Source of the DNA: Pseudofulvimonas gallinarii
Lineage (GTDB): Bacteria; Pseudomonadota; Gammaproteobacteria; Xanthomonadales; UBA2363
Assembly: GCF_004343305.1 (NCBI RefSeq)
Contig: NZ_SMAF01000012.1
Span: 28,406-92,405 of the forward strand
DNA: 64,000 bases
Reading direction: 5' to 3'
Shown: positions 29,065-37,349 of the stretch, piece by piece
Layout: the number at the start of each line of letters is the position of its first letter
How positions within the stretch are numbered: position 1 is the stretch's first letter
Program-made: the position numbers and the translations under genes
Notes under the pieces: model-generated
The model's database searches: none
What the model was told of the DNA's origin: nothing
What the model saw: the letters and a program-made list of their open reading frames with translations, nothing else

Positions 29065-29849
29065 TGCTCGCGCGCCGGATCATTCCCTGCCTGGATGTCG
29101 CCAACGGCGTCGTCGTCAAGGGCGTGCGCTTCGGCGACCACCGTGTCGTTGGCGATATCGTCGCACTGGCGCAGCGCTATGCCGCGGAAGGCGCCGACGA
29201 ACTGGTGTTCTACGACATCACCGCCAGCCCGGAGCGGCGCCGGGTCGACGTGGCCTGGATCGAGCGCGTGGCCGATTGCCTGGACATCCCGTTCTGCGTC
29301 GCCGGCGGGATCAGCAGCGTGGACGATGCCGGCGCGGTACTGGCCGCCGGTGCCGACAAGGTGTCGATCAATTCGCCGGCGCTGCGGCGTCCCGCGCTGA
29401 TCGAGGAACTGGCGGCCCGCTTCGGCAGCCAGTGCGTGGTCATCGGCATGGACACGGTCGATGGTCGCCTGCGGCGCGACAGTGGTCGGCCCGAGCGGGC
29501 CAGCGACAGCGGCCTTGAACTGCTCGACTGGGTCCGCGAAGTCGAAAGCCGTGGTGCCGGCGAGATCGTCCTCAACTGCATCAGCGCCGACGGTACGCGC
29601 GAGGGTTACGACCTGGCGACCACCCGCAGCGTGCGCGCTGCCACGCGGCTGCCGCTGGTCGCCTCCGGTGGCGCCGGCCGTGCCGGCCATTTCGCCGCCG
29701 TTCTTGAAGAAGCTGGCGCCGATGCGGCGCTGGCGGCCAGCGTCTTCCACAGCGGCGAGATCCGCATTCCCGATCTCAAGCGGACGCTGCTTGCGCGCGG
29801 CATCCGCATCCGGCCGGTGCCGCCGGGCGGACTGCAAGGAGCAGCATGA
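29064..29849 (+). CDS. hisF: Imidazole glycerol phosphate synthase, cyclase subunit
   Basis: A beta/alpha-barrel cyclase, 261 aa, partner of HisH. The catalytic Asp of IPCLDVANGVVVKGVRF and the second Asp in VVIGMDTVDG are visible; VLNCISADGTREGYDL is the usual phosphate-site stretch (commonly SMDxDGTKxGYD). It starts at ATG 29064, sharing one base with the hisA TGA. An in-frame ATG at 29046 would add six residues. Confidence 0.95.
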   Translation: MLARRIIPCLDVANGVVVKGVRFGDHRVVGDIVALAQRYAAEGADELVFYDITASPERRRVDVAWIERVADCLDIPFCVAGGISSVDDAGAVLAAGADKVSINSPALRRPALIEELAARFGSQCVVIGMDTVDGRLRRDSGRPERASDSGLELLDWVREVESRGAGEIVLNCISADGTREGYDLATTRSVRAATRLPLVASGGAGRAGHFAAVLEEAGADAALAASVFHSGEIRIPDLKRTLLARGIRIRPVPPGGLQGAA

Positions 29850-30487
29850 TGACGACGACGACGCCAATCCCGGCACGCGGCCTGGTGGACAGCCTGGACT
29901 GGAACAAGGGTGGAGGGCTGCTGCCAATGGTCGTGCAGCATGCGCATGACGGCCGCGTCCTGATGCTGGGCTATTGCGACCGCGAGGCGCTGCAGCGCAG
30001 CCTCGACAGCGGTGAGGTGCACTTCTTCTCGCGCTCGCGCGGCGCCTTGTGGCGCAAGGGCGAAACCTCGGGCAACGTGCTGCGCGTGGTCGGCATTGCC
30101 GCGGACTGCGATCGCGACAGCCTGCTGTGCCAGGCGCTGCCGGCTGGCCCCACCTGCCATCGCGGCAGCGACAGCTGTTTCGACGGTGACGGCCACGCGC
30201 ATCCCTGGCTCAATGAACTTGAAGCCCTGATCCGGCAGCGACGGAGCGAAGCGCCCGGCAGCAGCTACGTCGCGCGGCTGTTCGCCGCCGGTACGGCGCG
30301 CATGGCGCAGAAAGTCGGCGAGGAAGGCGTGGAGACCGCGTTGGCGGCGGTCTCCGGCGACGTGCGTTCGCTGCAGGGCGAGGCCGCCGACCTGCTGTTC
30401 CATCTGCTCGTGCTGATCGCCGACCGCGGGCTTTCGCTCGCGGATATCGCCGGTGAACTGGCGGAACGACATCGGCCTTCGGCGTGA
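29846..30487 (+). CDS. hisI: Bifunctional phosphoribosyl-AMP cyclohydrolase / phosphoribosyl-ATP pyrophosphatase
   Basis: HisIE fusion, 213 aa, catalysing steps two and three of histidine synthesis. The cyclohydrolase part (about 1-125) has MLGYCDREALQRSLDSGEV, FFSRSRGALWRKGETSGN and metal-site cysteines around ADCDRDSLLCQ and GPTCHRGSDSCF. The pyrophosphatase part (about 130-213) has KVGEEGVETALAA. It is the last gene of the operon, and a small GCCGG-N7-CCGGC hairpin follows the stop. Confidence 0.95.
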   Translation: MMTTTTPIPARGLVDSLDWNKGGGLLPMVVQHAHDGRVLMLGYCDREALQRSLDSGEVHFFSRSRGALWRKGETSGNVLRVVGIAADCDRDSLLCQALPAGPTCHRGSDSCFDGDGHAHPWLNELEALIRQRRSEAPGSSYVARLFAAGTARMAQKVGEEGVETALAAVSGDVRSLQGEAADLLFHLLVLIADRGLSLADIAGELAERHRPSA

Positions 30488-30508
30488 GCCGGTTTCCCGC
30501 CGGCACCG

Positions 30509-32716
30509 TTACCGCAAAGCAGGCGGATCGGCATCCTCGAAGCTTTCGACAACCTCACGCAGGTTGATCGAATCCCGCGGCGGCGAAACGGCACCGGCGC
30601 CGAGACCACGCCGGGCGAAACCGGCACGGCAGCGCAGATAGTCGGCTTCATCGTCCGCGCGCACGGCCATGAGCACCGCGTCGCGTGCCTCGGTAAAGGT
30701 CGCATCGAACGGAAACAGCTTCAGCGCCGCGACCAGCTGCGCAAGAAACCGCCTGTGCCGCGAGGCGAAGTCCGGTTCCGGCGTATCGGCGAGGATATTG
30801 CGCGCGCACTGCCACAAGGCCGAAGCCCAGACTTCACCGGCGCTGTGGATCTCGTGCGGGGTGAAGGAGCGGAGTTTCCAGTCGAACGGCTCGAAGCCCT
30901 GCGGCAGCGGCTTGCGGTCGCTGATGTGGGCAAACGTAAGTGGATTGATGGCCAGGCTGGCCGAGTAGGGGAACCTGCGGATGCCGTGGTAGTACGTATT
31001 GTCCGGACGTTCCGGTGTGCCCGCTGGTGGCCAGGCATCACCCGGAAGGTCGTAGTCGAGATTGCCATATGCACCCAGCGGATAGGCGCCGTGGAAATCG
31101 CCCGTGCCCGGGGCGGCGTGGCGATGGCGGCGATCCACCATCAGGAACAGCCCGACGAAGTCGGCCGTTCCTTCGTGAAGCGCGCCCGCCTGGCCCTGGT
31201 ATCCGAGGCGGGTGAGGCGACCCATCATCGTGTGCGTCCACTCGTGCGCGAACACCGGGAAGTCGAAGGCGCTGGTATCACGCCGGCTGAGGCTGAAGGT
31301 GTTCAGGCCCATGACCAGCGCCGGGCTGCTGCCGTCGGCCGTAGTCATGGCGAAGGTGCCCAGGAAGGCGGCATTGACCACCAGCGGATCGCCCCCGATT
31401 CCGCCGCGTCCGTAGTTGTCGGACTGCATGTTGCCTGCCGCCTCGTCAAAACCGAGGTCGTAGAACAGGTCATGCAGCCAGTTCGCGGCGTAGAACACCT
31501 GCACGATCTTGGCGTTCAGCTGTGCCGAAGCGACGGGGACAGGCAGGGCGGGTTGTGCCGGGAACTGGAAATAGTCCCTGTCGCTGTCATCCGGGTTGTA
31601 GGAATGGTCGAAGACACCCGGAGACGTTATGCGGGCGCGATGGTCATGCGCCGCATTGAAAGCCGGCCCCCAATTGACGAAGGCATCCTGATGCCAGTGG
31701 CCATTGACGACCGGCAAGCCATGGAAGAACGCATCGACATTGTTGCCCACGGTTTCAACCGCGCCTGCAGGCAGCCATGGATCGCGCGTGGAGATCGCGC
31801 CCTGCTGCGGGCGAACGAGCGACATCGGGGCTACCTGCAACGGCCGCCAGCCGTTGGCATGGGCCACGGGATGCGGAACCGTGGAGCCGAACGGGTCGAC
31901 ATAGGGATTGCCGGCGCGGTCGGCAAACACGCGGTAGCTGAAGTCCTGATCACCGCAGTCCTGGATGCACAGGCCGCTGCGATCCAATGTCCGAAGGTCG
32001 TGGATGCGGTCGACCTCACGCAATATGCGCCCGTCGCGGGCCGAAACCAGGAGCGTCCGGGCGACGGGGCGCTGGGTGCCGGATGTACTGCCATTCAGTT
32101 CGATTTCGAAGGCCGGTTCCAGATGGCCGGTGAGCGGATACCAGACGGCCCGTGCGCGCACGGTTCCCGGGTTGGGAAAATCGGGCGTCCCTTCGATTCG
32201 GAAATGCTTCCAGCCCGCTTCATCGTCCGTGGTCCGATGCGGTTCGGGTCTGGCGCCTATCGAGGGCGCCTGCAACGCGATCGACAACGCGCTTCCGGTA
32301 TCCAGCAGGAAGCCGTCGGGGTGGGGTGGCACCGTGGTGGTATCCCGCGACAGCACGCGCACGAATCCGGCGCTGTCCAGCAGCACACTGATGCGGGTGC
32401 CGAACACCGGCAGATCGTCGACCCACTGGCTGTAACCGATGACTTGCACAGCCGCTTCGGATACTGGCGTCCCGGCATTGCTGCGACGCAGCTGCCCATG
32501 CACGGGCAGGTCCAGTGCGGCGATCGCCAACCCGTGGAGGAGATCGCTGCCACGCTTCAGTTCCGTCCACCCGTCGACGCCTCCGGCATCGGCCGGTACG
32601 AAACGGGCGTCACGCTGCAGTACCGGCGTGGCAAAGGTCGCCGCCGGGACCATTGTCAGCGCCAGAACAAGCATCCCTGGATGGCCCAGGAACCCGCCGG
32701 AGCGATCGCTTTGCAT
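30509..32716 (-). CDS. Secreted M36-type (fungalysin-like) metalloprotease
   Basis: Exported zinc protease of 735 aa. A signal peptide (MLVLALTMVPAATFA, about 15-29) is followed by a propeptide-like region to about residue 270 and the catalytic domain. The zinc site is His491-Glu492-x2-His495 (AHEWTHTMMGRL) with the third ligand Glu515 in ALHEGTADF, the arrangement of M36. The C-terminal part is helical and ends without the F-x-N-G motif of other secreted proteins here. GGGGGA lies 7 nt before the ATG. It lies 45 nt downstream of an outer-membrane barrel gene in the same orientation, suggesting co-expression. Confidence 0.8.
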   Translation of the reverse strand: MQSDRSGGFLGHPGMLVLALTMVPAATFATPVLQRDARFVPADAGGVDGWTELKRGSDLLHGLAIAALDLPVHGQLRRSNAGTPVSEAAVQVIGYSQWVDDLPVFGTRISVLLDSAGFVRVLSRDTTTVPPHPDGFLLDTGSALSIALQAPSIGARPEPHRTTDDEAGWKHFRIEGTPDFPNPGTVRARAVWYPLTGHLEPAFEIELNGSTSGTQRPVARTLLVSARDGRILREVDRIHDLRTLDRSGLCIQDCGDQDFSYRVFADRAGNPYVDPFGSTVPHPVAHANGWRPLQVAPMSLVRPQQGAISTRDPWLPAGAVETVGNNVDAFFHGLPVVNGHWHQDAFVNWGPAFNAAHDHRARITSPGVFDHSYNPDDSDRDYFQFPAQPALPVPVASAQLNAKIVQVFYAANWLHDLFYDLGFDEAAGNMQSDNYGRGGIGGDPLVVNAAFLGTFAMTTADGSSPALVMGLNTFSLSRRDTSAFDFPVFAHEWTHTMMGRLTRLGYQGQAGALHEGTADFVGLFLMVDRRHRHAAPGTGDFHGAYPLGAYGNLDYDLPGDAWPPAGTPERPDNTYYHGIRRFPYSASLAINPLTFAHISDRKPLPQGFEPFDWKLRSFTPHEIHSAGEVWASALWQCARNILADTPEPDFASRHRRFLAQLVAALKLFPFDATFTEARDAVLMAVRADDEADYLRCRAGFARRGLGAGAVSPPRDSINLREVVESFEDADPPALR

Positions 32717-32761
32717 GGTCCATCCCCCATTCGGCGCCGTTGCCGACGCGTGTTGTCGCCG

Positions 32762-34030
32762 CTACAGCGTGCTGGCGAAGAACCGCGCTCCGTTGCCATC
32801 GATCAGCGGCATGGCGATGCCGGCTTCGATCTCGATGTCCACGAACCAGGTGATTCGCGCACGCAGTCCCAGGCCAATGCTCGCATAGGCGGACCGGTTG
32901 CGCTCGCCGAAGACGTTGCGGCGCGCGCTGCCGGCCTCGAAGACCGCCAGCAGGCGCAGCCAGTCCCAGCGCAACGGCTTCAGGTATTCACCGGACAGGT
33001 ACCAGTAGCTGTTGCCTTCGATGTCATCGCTTTCGTAGCCACGCATGCGGCGCGACCCGCCCAGCGAATAGGCGTTGCGACTGCCAGGCCCGCCGCCATA
33101 AACGCCACCGGCGGCGATCAGGTGGACGCTCTGGTGCCTGCGCTTGCCAAACGGACGATAGTGCCGGTAATCCAGGTCGAGGCGCTGGTAGCTGTAATCC
33201 GAAAGAATGCTGTCGGAGGCCGCTTCGGCGCGGGCCTGGAAACGTCGGCCGCTCTGGCTGTAGAGGTTGAAGTGCAGGTCGTCGTAGCTGGCCGTGAACA
33301 CGGCGGCCGTTGCCATGCCATCGGAGGGTGGTGCGAACACGCCTTCCGCCATCTGGTCCTGCCAGTACAGGCCGGTGCCCAGAATCCAGCCCTTGCGTGG
33401 CCGTGATTCACGGAAATCCCGCGTGCCGAGCAGTTCCAGCCGGGTAAACGTCTCGTCGAAGGCCTCGCCGTCGCGGTTGATCGACACCTGGTCGGTGCGG
33501 TCGACCATGCCGTTCACGCTGTAGTGGCTGTCGCGGATATAGGGCGCGTAATAGCTTATGCGCGCCGATTCGGTGCTGTCTCGGTCGCGCTCGGATTCGA
33601 TGTTGCCTTTCTCGACATAGGCCACCATGCGGTGGTTGAGGCCGAACATGTTGCTCCAGCGGATCTGCGCGCCGTAGCTGTAGTCGCCGTCGGAGTTGCC
33701 TTCCACGCGCGGAATCGGCAGGAAATAGCGCTTTTCGCGCACGCGCACGGCCAGTACCACTTCATCGCCCGAGGGCACCGCCTCGATGTCGACATGGCGG
33801 AAAAGCCCGAGGTCCTGGACCGATTGCCGGCTCGCCTCGATGGCCTGCGGCGTCGCTTCATCACCGACCCGAAGCGCCAGTTCGCGCAGGATGACGATGT
33901 CGCGTGTGGTTTCGTTGCCACTCAGCTGGATGGCCGCGACGCGTGGCGCGGCGCCCGCCGTACCGGCCAGGGCGAGAAGCAGGCCGGCAAGGCCGGTGCG
34001 GGCGATGGACTGGAGGGTTGGGCGGGTCAT
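32762..34030 (-). CDS. Outer-membrane beta-barrel protein with one POTRA domain (Omp85/D15-like)
   Basis: Protein of 422 aa with a signal peptide (GLAGLLLALAGTAGAA, about 13-28), one POTRA-like domain (about 30-100) and a barrel. The barrel carries GGSRRMRGYESDDIEGN, the counterpart of the VRGY/F motif of the Omp85 lid loop. BamA has five POTRAs and TamA three, so this is a minimal form, related to surface antigen D15 proteins of unknown role. The C-terminus does not end in aromatic Phe/Trp. The adjacent downstream protease gene is a plausible client. Confidence 0.75.
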   Translation of the reverse strand: MTRPTLQSIARTGLAGLLLALAGTAGAAPRVAAIQLSGNETTRDIVILRELALRVGDEATPQAIEASRQSVQDLGLFRHVDIEAVPSGDEVVLAVRVREKRYFLPIPRVEGNSDGDYSYGAQIRWSNMFGLNHRMVAYVEKGNIESERDRDSTESARISYYAPYIRDSHYSVNGMVDRTDQVSINRDGEAFDETFTRLELLGTRDFRESRPRKGWILGTGLYWQDQMAEGVFAPPSDGMATAAVFTASYDDLHFNLYSQSGRRFQARAEAASDSILSDYSYQRLDLDYRHYRPFGKRRHQSVHLIAAGGVYGGGPGSRNAYSLGGSRRMRGYESDDIEGNSYWYLSGEYLKPLRWDWLRLLAVFEAGSARRNVFGERNRSAYASIGLGLRARITWFVDIEIEAGIAMPLIDGNGARFFASTL

Positions 34031-34079
34031 GCCCGAAGCGTCGCCGGGATCGCCGCCCGTGGCAAGACCTCAAATCGGA

Positions 34080-34125
34080 CCGAGCATGAACCGGCTGCCT
34101 GCTGGGGCATCCGGTTTATGCTCGG
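34080..34125. repeat. 15-bp inverted repeat upstream of the D15-like gene
   Basis: CCGAGCATGAACCGG (34080-34094) and CCGGTTTATGCTCGG (34111-34125), with one G-T wobble and a 16-nt loop. It lies between mtnC and the D15-like gene. It could be a terminator for the mtn operon (no T-tract) or an operator. Confidence 0.5.
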
Positions 34126-34148
34126 GCAGGCTTTACTTGCAGGCTCAC

Positions 34149-34183
34149 GCGGCCTCACCGGGAAAAATTTCCCGCAAGGCCGC
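34149..34183. repeat. Nested palindrome just past mtnC
   Basis: Outer arms GCGGCCT (34149-34155) and AGGCCGC (34177-34183), inner arms CGGGAAA (34159-34165) and TTTCCCG (34168-34174). It starts 11 nt after the mtnC stop on the minus strand and probably ends the mtn transcript; an A/T-rich centre rather than a T-tail makes it unusual. Confidence 0.5.
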
Positions 34184-34194
34184 CGCGGCCGCGG

Positions 34195-34878
34195 TCAGCC
34201 GGGCAGGTCGATCGCGCGGAAGTCCGGGACCGCGACATGGCCGTTGCGCTCGGCCACTTCGCCTTCACGTTCAAGCAGGCGGGTATGGATTCCGGCTGCG
34301 CGCGCGGCGTCCAGCTCGGCGACGATGTCGGACAGGAACAGCACCTCGCCGCCGTCCAGCCCGATCTCGCCGAGGATTCGCCGGTACGACTCCACTTCGC
34401 GCTTGCCGCCGATGGTGGTGTCGAAGTGGCCTTCGAACAGCGGCAGCAGGTTGCCCGCTTTGCTGTGGCCGAAGAACAGTTTCTGCGCGGCAATGGAGCC
34501 GGAGGAATAGACGAACAGGCGCAGGCCGGCCTCGTGCCAGGCGCGCAGCTGGTCCGGCACGTCCGGATAGACATGGGCGAGGAAATCGCCTCCGGCGTAG
34601 CCGCTTTCCCAGATCATGCCCTGCAGCGCCTTCAGCGCGGTGTGCTTGCGGTCGATGTCGATCCAGTGCAGCAGGGTTTCCACCACCTGCGGTGCGTCGA
34701 TCGCGCAGCCCACCTCGTCGGCGACCTGCTGCAGCCACGGCCGCACCGCGGGATCGTCGCGGTGCTGTCCGACGAAGCCGGGCAGGGCGGCGCGGGCGAA
34801 CGGGAACAGCACCTGGTGCACGAAGTGGATCGAGCTGGTCGTCCCTTCGATGTCGGTGACGATGGCCTTCAGGCTCAT
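34195..34878 (-). CDS. mtnC: Enolase-phosphatase E1
   Basis: HAD-family enzyme of methionine salvage, 227 aa, converting 2,3-diketo-5-methylthiopentyl-1-phosphate to acireductone. The nucleophile motif is IVTDIEGTTSSIHFVHQVL at the N-terminus, as in MtnC. Motif II is VYSSGSIAAQKLFFG, and motif III/IV lies at SDIVAELDAARAAG. The start overlaps the mtnD stop (ATGA). Confidence 0.95.
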   Translation of the reverse strand: MSLKAIVTDIEGTTSSIHFVHQVLFPFARAALPGFVGQHRDDPAVRPWLQQVADEVGCAIDAPQVVETLLHWIDIDRKHTALKALQGMIWESGYAGGDFLAHVYPDVPDQLRAWHEAGLRLFVYSSGSIAAQKLFFGHSKAGNLLPLFEGHFDTTIGGKREVESYRRILGEIGLDGGEVLFLSDIVAELDAARAAGIHTRLLEREGEVAERNGHVAVPDFRAIDLPG

Positions 34879-35438
34879 TGCGGCAGCGCCTGTCCGGGCT
34901 CGTAGCGCGGGAAGCGGCCGGCAATGTCGGCGCCGGTGAAATTCGCCACCCAGCCTTCGACATTGGTGAACAGGCGGATCGCCACGAAGTGCGGCGACGG
35001 CCCCATGTCGAACCAGTGCGGGGTACCGTCGGGCACGCCGATCAGGTCGCCGGCCTCGCACAGCACCTCATAGACCTTGTCATTGACGTGCAACGTGAAC
35101 AGGCCGGAGCCGGCGACGAAGAAGCGCACCTCGTCCTCGCTGTGCGTGTGCTCGTCGAGGAACTTCCGGCGCAGCGCCTCACGGTCCGGATGATCGGGAT
35201 CCAGGCTGATGACGTCGACCGCCTGGTAGCCGTTCTCCTGCATCAGCCGGCGGATGTCGCGGTCATAGGCGGCCAGCACCTTTTCCGGCGGGTCGCCGGG
35301 CACGATGGGTTCGGCGGCTTCCCATTGTTCGAAGCGCACGCCGATGGCGCCAAGGTGGCGTGCCATCTCGGCATGGTCGGACGTGGCCACGCCGGGCTGG
35401 TCGGGACGGTTCTCGTCGAAGATGCGCAGTCGGCTCAT
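34875..35438 (-). CDS. mtnD: Acireductone dioxygenase
   Basis: Cupin enzyme of 187 aa oxidising acireductone to 2-oxo-4-methylthiobutyrate and formate. The metal site H-x-H-x3-E is in [15 protein letters not shown], with the last His in GTPHWFDMG. The start [15 protein letters not shown] has AGGAGA 8 nt upstream and overlaps the mtnB stop (ATGA). Confidence 0.96.
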   Translation of the reverse strand: MSRLRIFDENRPDQPGVATSDHAEMARHLGAIGVRFEQWEAAEPIVPGDPPEKVLAAYDRDIRRLMQENGYQAVDVISLDPDHPDREALRRKFLDEHTHSEDEVRFFVAGSGLFTLHVNDKVYEVLCEAGDLIGVPDGTPHWFDMGPSPHFVAIRLFTNVEGWVANFTGADIAGRFPRYEPGQALPQ

Positions 35439-36067
35439 GTCCGCAGTCTCCTCAGTTGCAGTTCGCAATCGAGCAGGAACTCGAAGGCTTCGATATGGCG
35501 CAGGGTTTCACCGACATCGCGGCCCCAGGCATACAGGCCGTGGCCGTCGATCAGGTAACCCCAGGCCGGCACGCCGGTGTCCAGCCAGGCATCGACCTGG
35601 GTCACCAGGTCCGGCATATGCTGCGTGTTCGGGAACACCGGCAGGTCGACGGCCATTTCATGCGTGGCATTGCCGGCCAGGGCCTTCAGCAGCTCGTAGC
35701 CTTCCAGGCGCACATGGCCGTCGGCGGCATACAGGCGCGAGGCGATGGTCTGCACGCGCGAATGCGTATGCAGCACGCAGCCGATGCCGGGATCGCGCCG
35801 GTAGAGGTGGGTATGCAGCAGCGTTTCCGCGGAGGACTTGCGGTCGGTGCCAACCGCCAGGCCGTCGAAGTCGACGACCATGATGTCGCCGCGCCCCAGC
35901 GCGCCCTTGTCGCGACCGGAAACGGTGATCGCGGCGTGCGCATCGTCGAGTCGTGCGGAGAAGTTGCTGCTGGTCGCCGGTGTCCAGTCGCGCTGGGCCA
36001 GCCAGCGGCCGGCGGCGGCGATGGCATCGGCGGCGGCTTCGAGCGCCGCTTGATCGAAACTCGGCAT
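35435..36067 (-). CDS. mtnB: Methylthioribulose-1-phosphate dehydratase
   Basis: Class II aldolase-fold zinc enzyme of 210 aa, the first gene of the mtnBDC operon. It has [30 protein letters not shown] and the zinc histidines in [10 protein letters not shown] with Glu in [12 protein letters not shown]. The start at [16 protein letters not shown] matches the family. The upper salvage genes (mtnA, mtnP) are not in the window. Confidence 0.94.
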   Translation of the reverse strand: MPSFDQAALEAAADAIAAAGRWLAQRDWTPATSSNFSARLDDAHAAITVSGRDKGALGRGDIMVVDFDGLAVGTDRKSSAETLLHTHLYRRDPGIGCVLHTHSRVQTIASRLYAADGHVRLEGYELLKALAGNATHEMAVDLPVFPNTQHMPDLVTQVDAWLDTGVPAWGYLIDGHGLYAWGRDVGETLRHIEAFEFLLDCELQLRRLRT

Positions 36068-36255
36068 GGTCGGGTGGTTTCGCCTCGGTCGGTGGATCAC
36101 GGGACGTGGCGGTGGCCACGCGGCTGGCCAGTTTATCCGCCTTTGTGCGCCGCGGAAGCAGGCGACGCCCGCCCCGTTTAGCGCACGCTGTTCGCAGCGC
36201 CCGCCGTCGCCCGCCGTCGCCCGCCGCGGGCGAGGTATGCGAGAATCCCGGCCAC

Positions 36256-36332
36256 GGCCCCGTAGCTCAGCTGGATAGAGCGTCCCCCTCCTAAGGGGAA
36301 GGTCACACGTTCGAATCGTGTCGGGGTCGCCA
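36256..36332 (+). tRNA. tRNA-Arg (anticodon CCU)
   Basis: A 77-nt cloverleaf: acceptor GGCCCCG pairs with CGGGGTC (one G-U), D-arm GCTC/GAGC, anticodon stem TCCCC/GGGGA, loop CTCCTAA giving anticodon CCT, T-arm ACACG-TTCGAAT-CGTGT, encoded CCA. It reads the rare codon AGG. GC-rich CGCCCGCCGT direct repeats precede it. Confidence 0.96.
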
Positions 36333-36410
36333 GTCTTCCACATCCCGGCCTGCGGACGCCCGCTGTCCTTGTCCGGTGCCTATCATCGCCGTGGAAACGC
36401 CGGAGCGGGC

Positions 36411-37019
36411 ATGGACGAAGTGCTGGGACGTTGCTGGTGGTGCGGCGGACACGCCGACTACATCCACTACCACGATCACGAATGGGGATTCCCGGTCGAT
36501 GACGACCGGCGACTGTTCGAGAAGCTGTGCCTGGAAGGTTTCCAGTCCGGCCTCAGCTGGCTGACCATCCTGCGCAAGCGCGAAAACTTCCGCGCCGCCT
36601 TCGCCGGCTTCGACTTCACGCGCGTGGCGCGCTTTGGTGAGCGCGACATCCAGCGGCTGCTGGCCGATGCCGGCATCGTCCGCCACCGCGGCAAGATCGA
36701 GGCGACCATCAACAACGCGGCGCGCGCGCTGGAGATCGTCGATGAATTCGGCTCGCTCGCCGCCTATGCCTGGCGCTTCGAGCCCGATCGCGCGGCGAAC
36801 CGGTGCGGGTGGACGGAAGCGGAGGCACGGGCGCTGACCACCGCGCCGGAAGCGAAGGCGCTGTCGAAGGACCTGCGCAAGCGTGGCTGGCGCTTCGTCG
36901 GCCCGACCACGATGTACGCCTTCATGCAGGCCATGGGCATGGTCAACGACCATCTCGGCAGTTGCCCGTCGTGGCGGCAGGTCGAAGCGGCGAGGGCGGG
37001 GTTCGTGCGGCCGGTCTGA
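36411..37019 (+). CDS. tag: DNA-3-methyladenine glycosylase I
   Basis: Base-excision repair enzyme of 202 aa removing 3-methyladenine. It has RCWWCG at the N-terminus (a zinc Cys), HDHEWGFPVDDDRRLFEKL, QSGLSWLTILRKRENFR and FVGPTTMYAFMQAMGMVNDH, all typical of Tag. GGAG lies 5 nt upstream of the ATG. The frame is open into the tRNA, but the ribosome binding site and family start fix 36411. Confidence 0.95.
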   Translation: MDEVLGRCWWCGGHADYIHYHDHEWGFPVDDDRRLFEKLCLEGFQSGLSWLTILRKRENFRAAFAGFDFTRVARFGERDIQRLLADAGIVRHRGKIEATINNAARALEIVDEFGSLAAYAWRFEPDRAANRCGWTEAEARALTTAPEAKALSKDLRKRGWRFVGPTTMYAFMQAMGMVNDHLGSCPSWRQVEAARAGFVRPV

Positions 37020-37056
37020 TCGGCAACCCGAGTCTGCGGGAGTACGACGTCAGTTC

Positions 37057-37232
37057 CAGCCGCAACCGCACGCAGCCATAGCCGAAGGCCCAGCCGGGGC
37101 CGCAATCGCCGCCGAGGCTACAGCCACAGCCGGAGCCGCAATCGCAACCGCAGCTACAGCTGCAGCCGTAGCCGCAACCGCAACCGCAACCGCAATCGCA
37201 GCCACGGTCGCAGTCGCAGCCACAGCCACCGG
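37057..37232. repeat. Degenerate hexanucleotide repeat (GCCGCA/ACCGCA type)
   Basis: About 175 bases of six-base units varying around AACCGC and AGCCGC, including four consecutive near-perfect CGCAAC units near 37174-37198. Both strands read through as Ala/Thr/Val-rich peptides, a by-product of the repeat. It lies between the convergent ends of tag and a broken gene. Confidence 0.75.
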
Positions 37233-37349
37233 TCCAGCCGTTGTCGCCCGCCGTAACGCCGGCAACGTGTGAGGCAGCCGGAAGCGACTGATGCGGGCGA
37301 CCCGGCTCCCCGGATGTCGCCCGCTGAAAGGCCTCGAGCGCCAGTCAGG

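Noticed and set aside
36256..36332. tRNA as integration site for an island
   Set aside because: No integrase or repeated tRNA 3' end nearby; flanking genes are ordinary housekeeping genes.
37057..37232. CRISPR array
   Set aside because: The unit is six bases and continuous; there are no spacers or cas genes.
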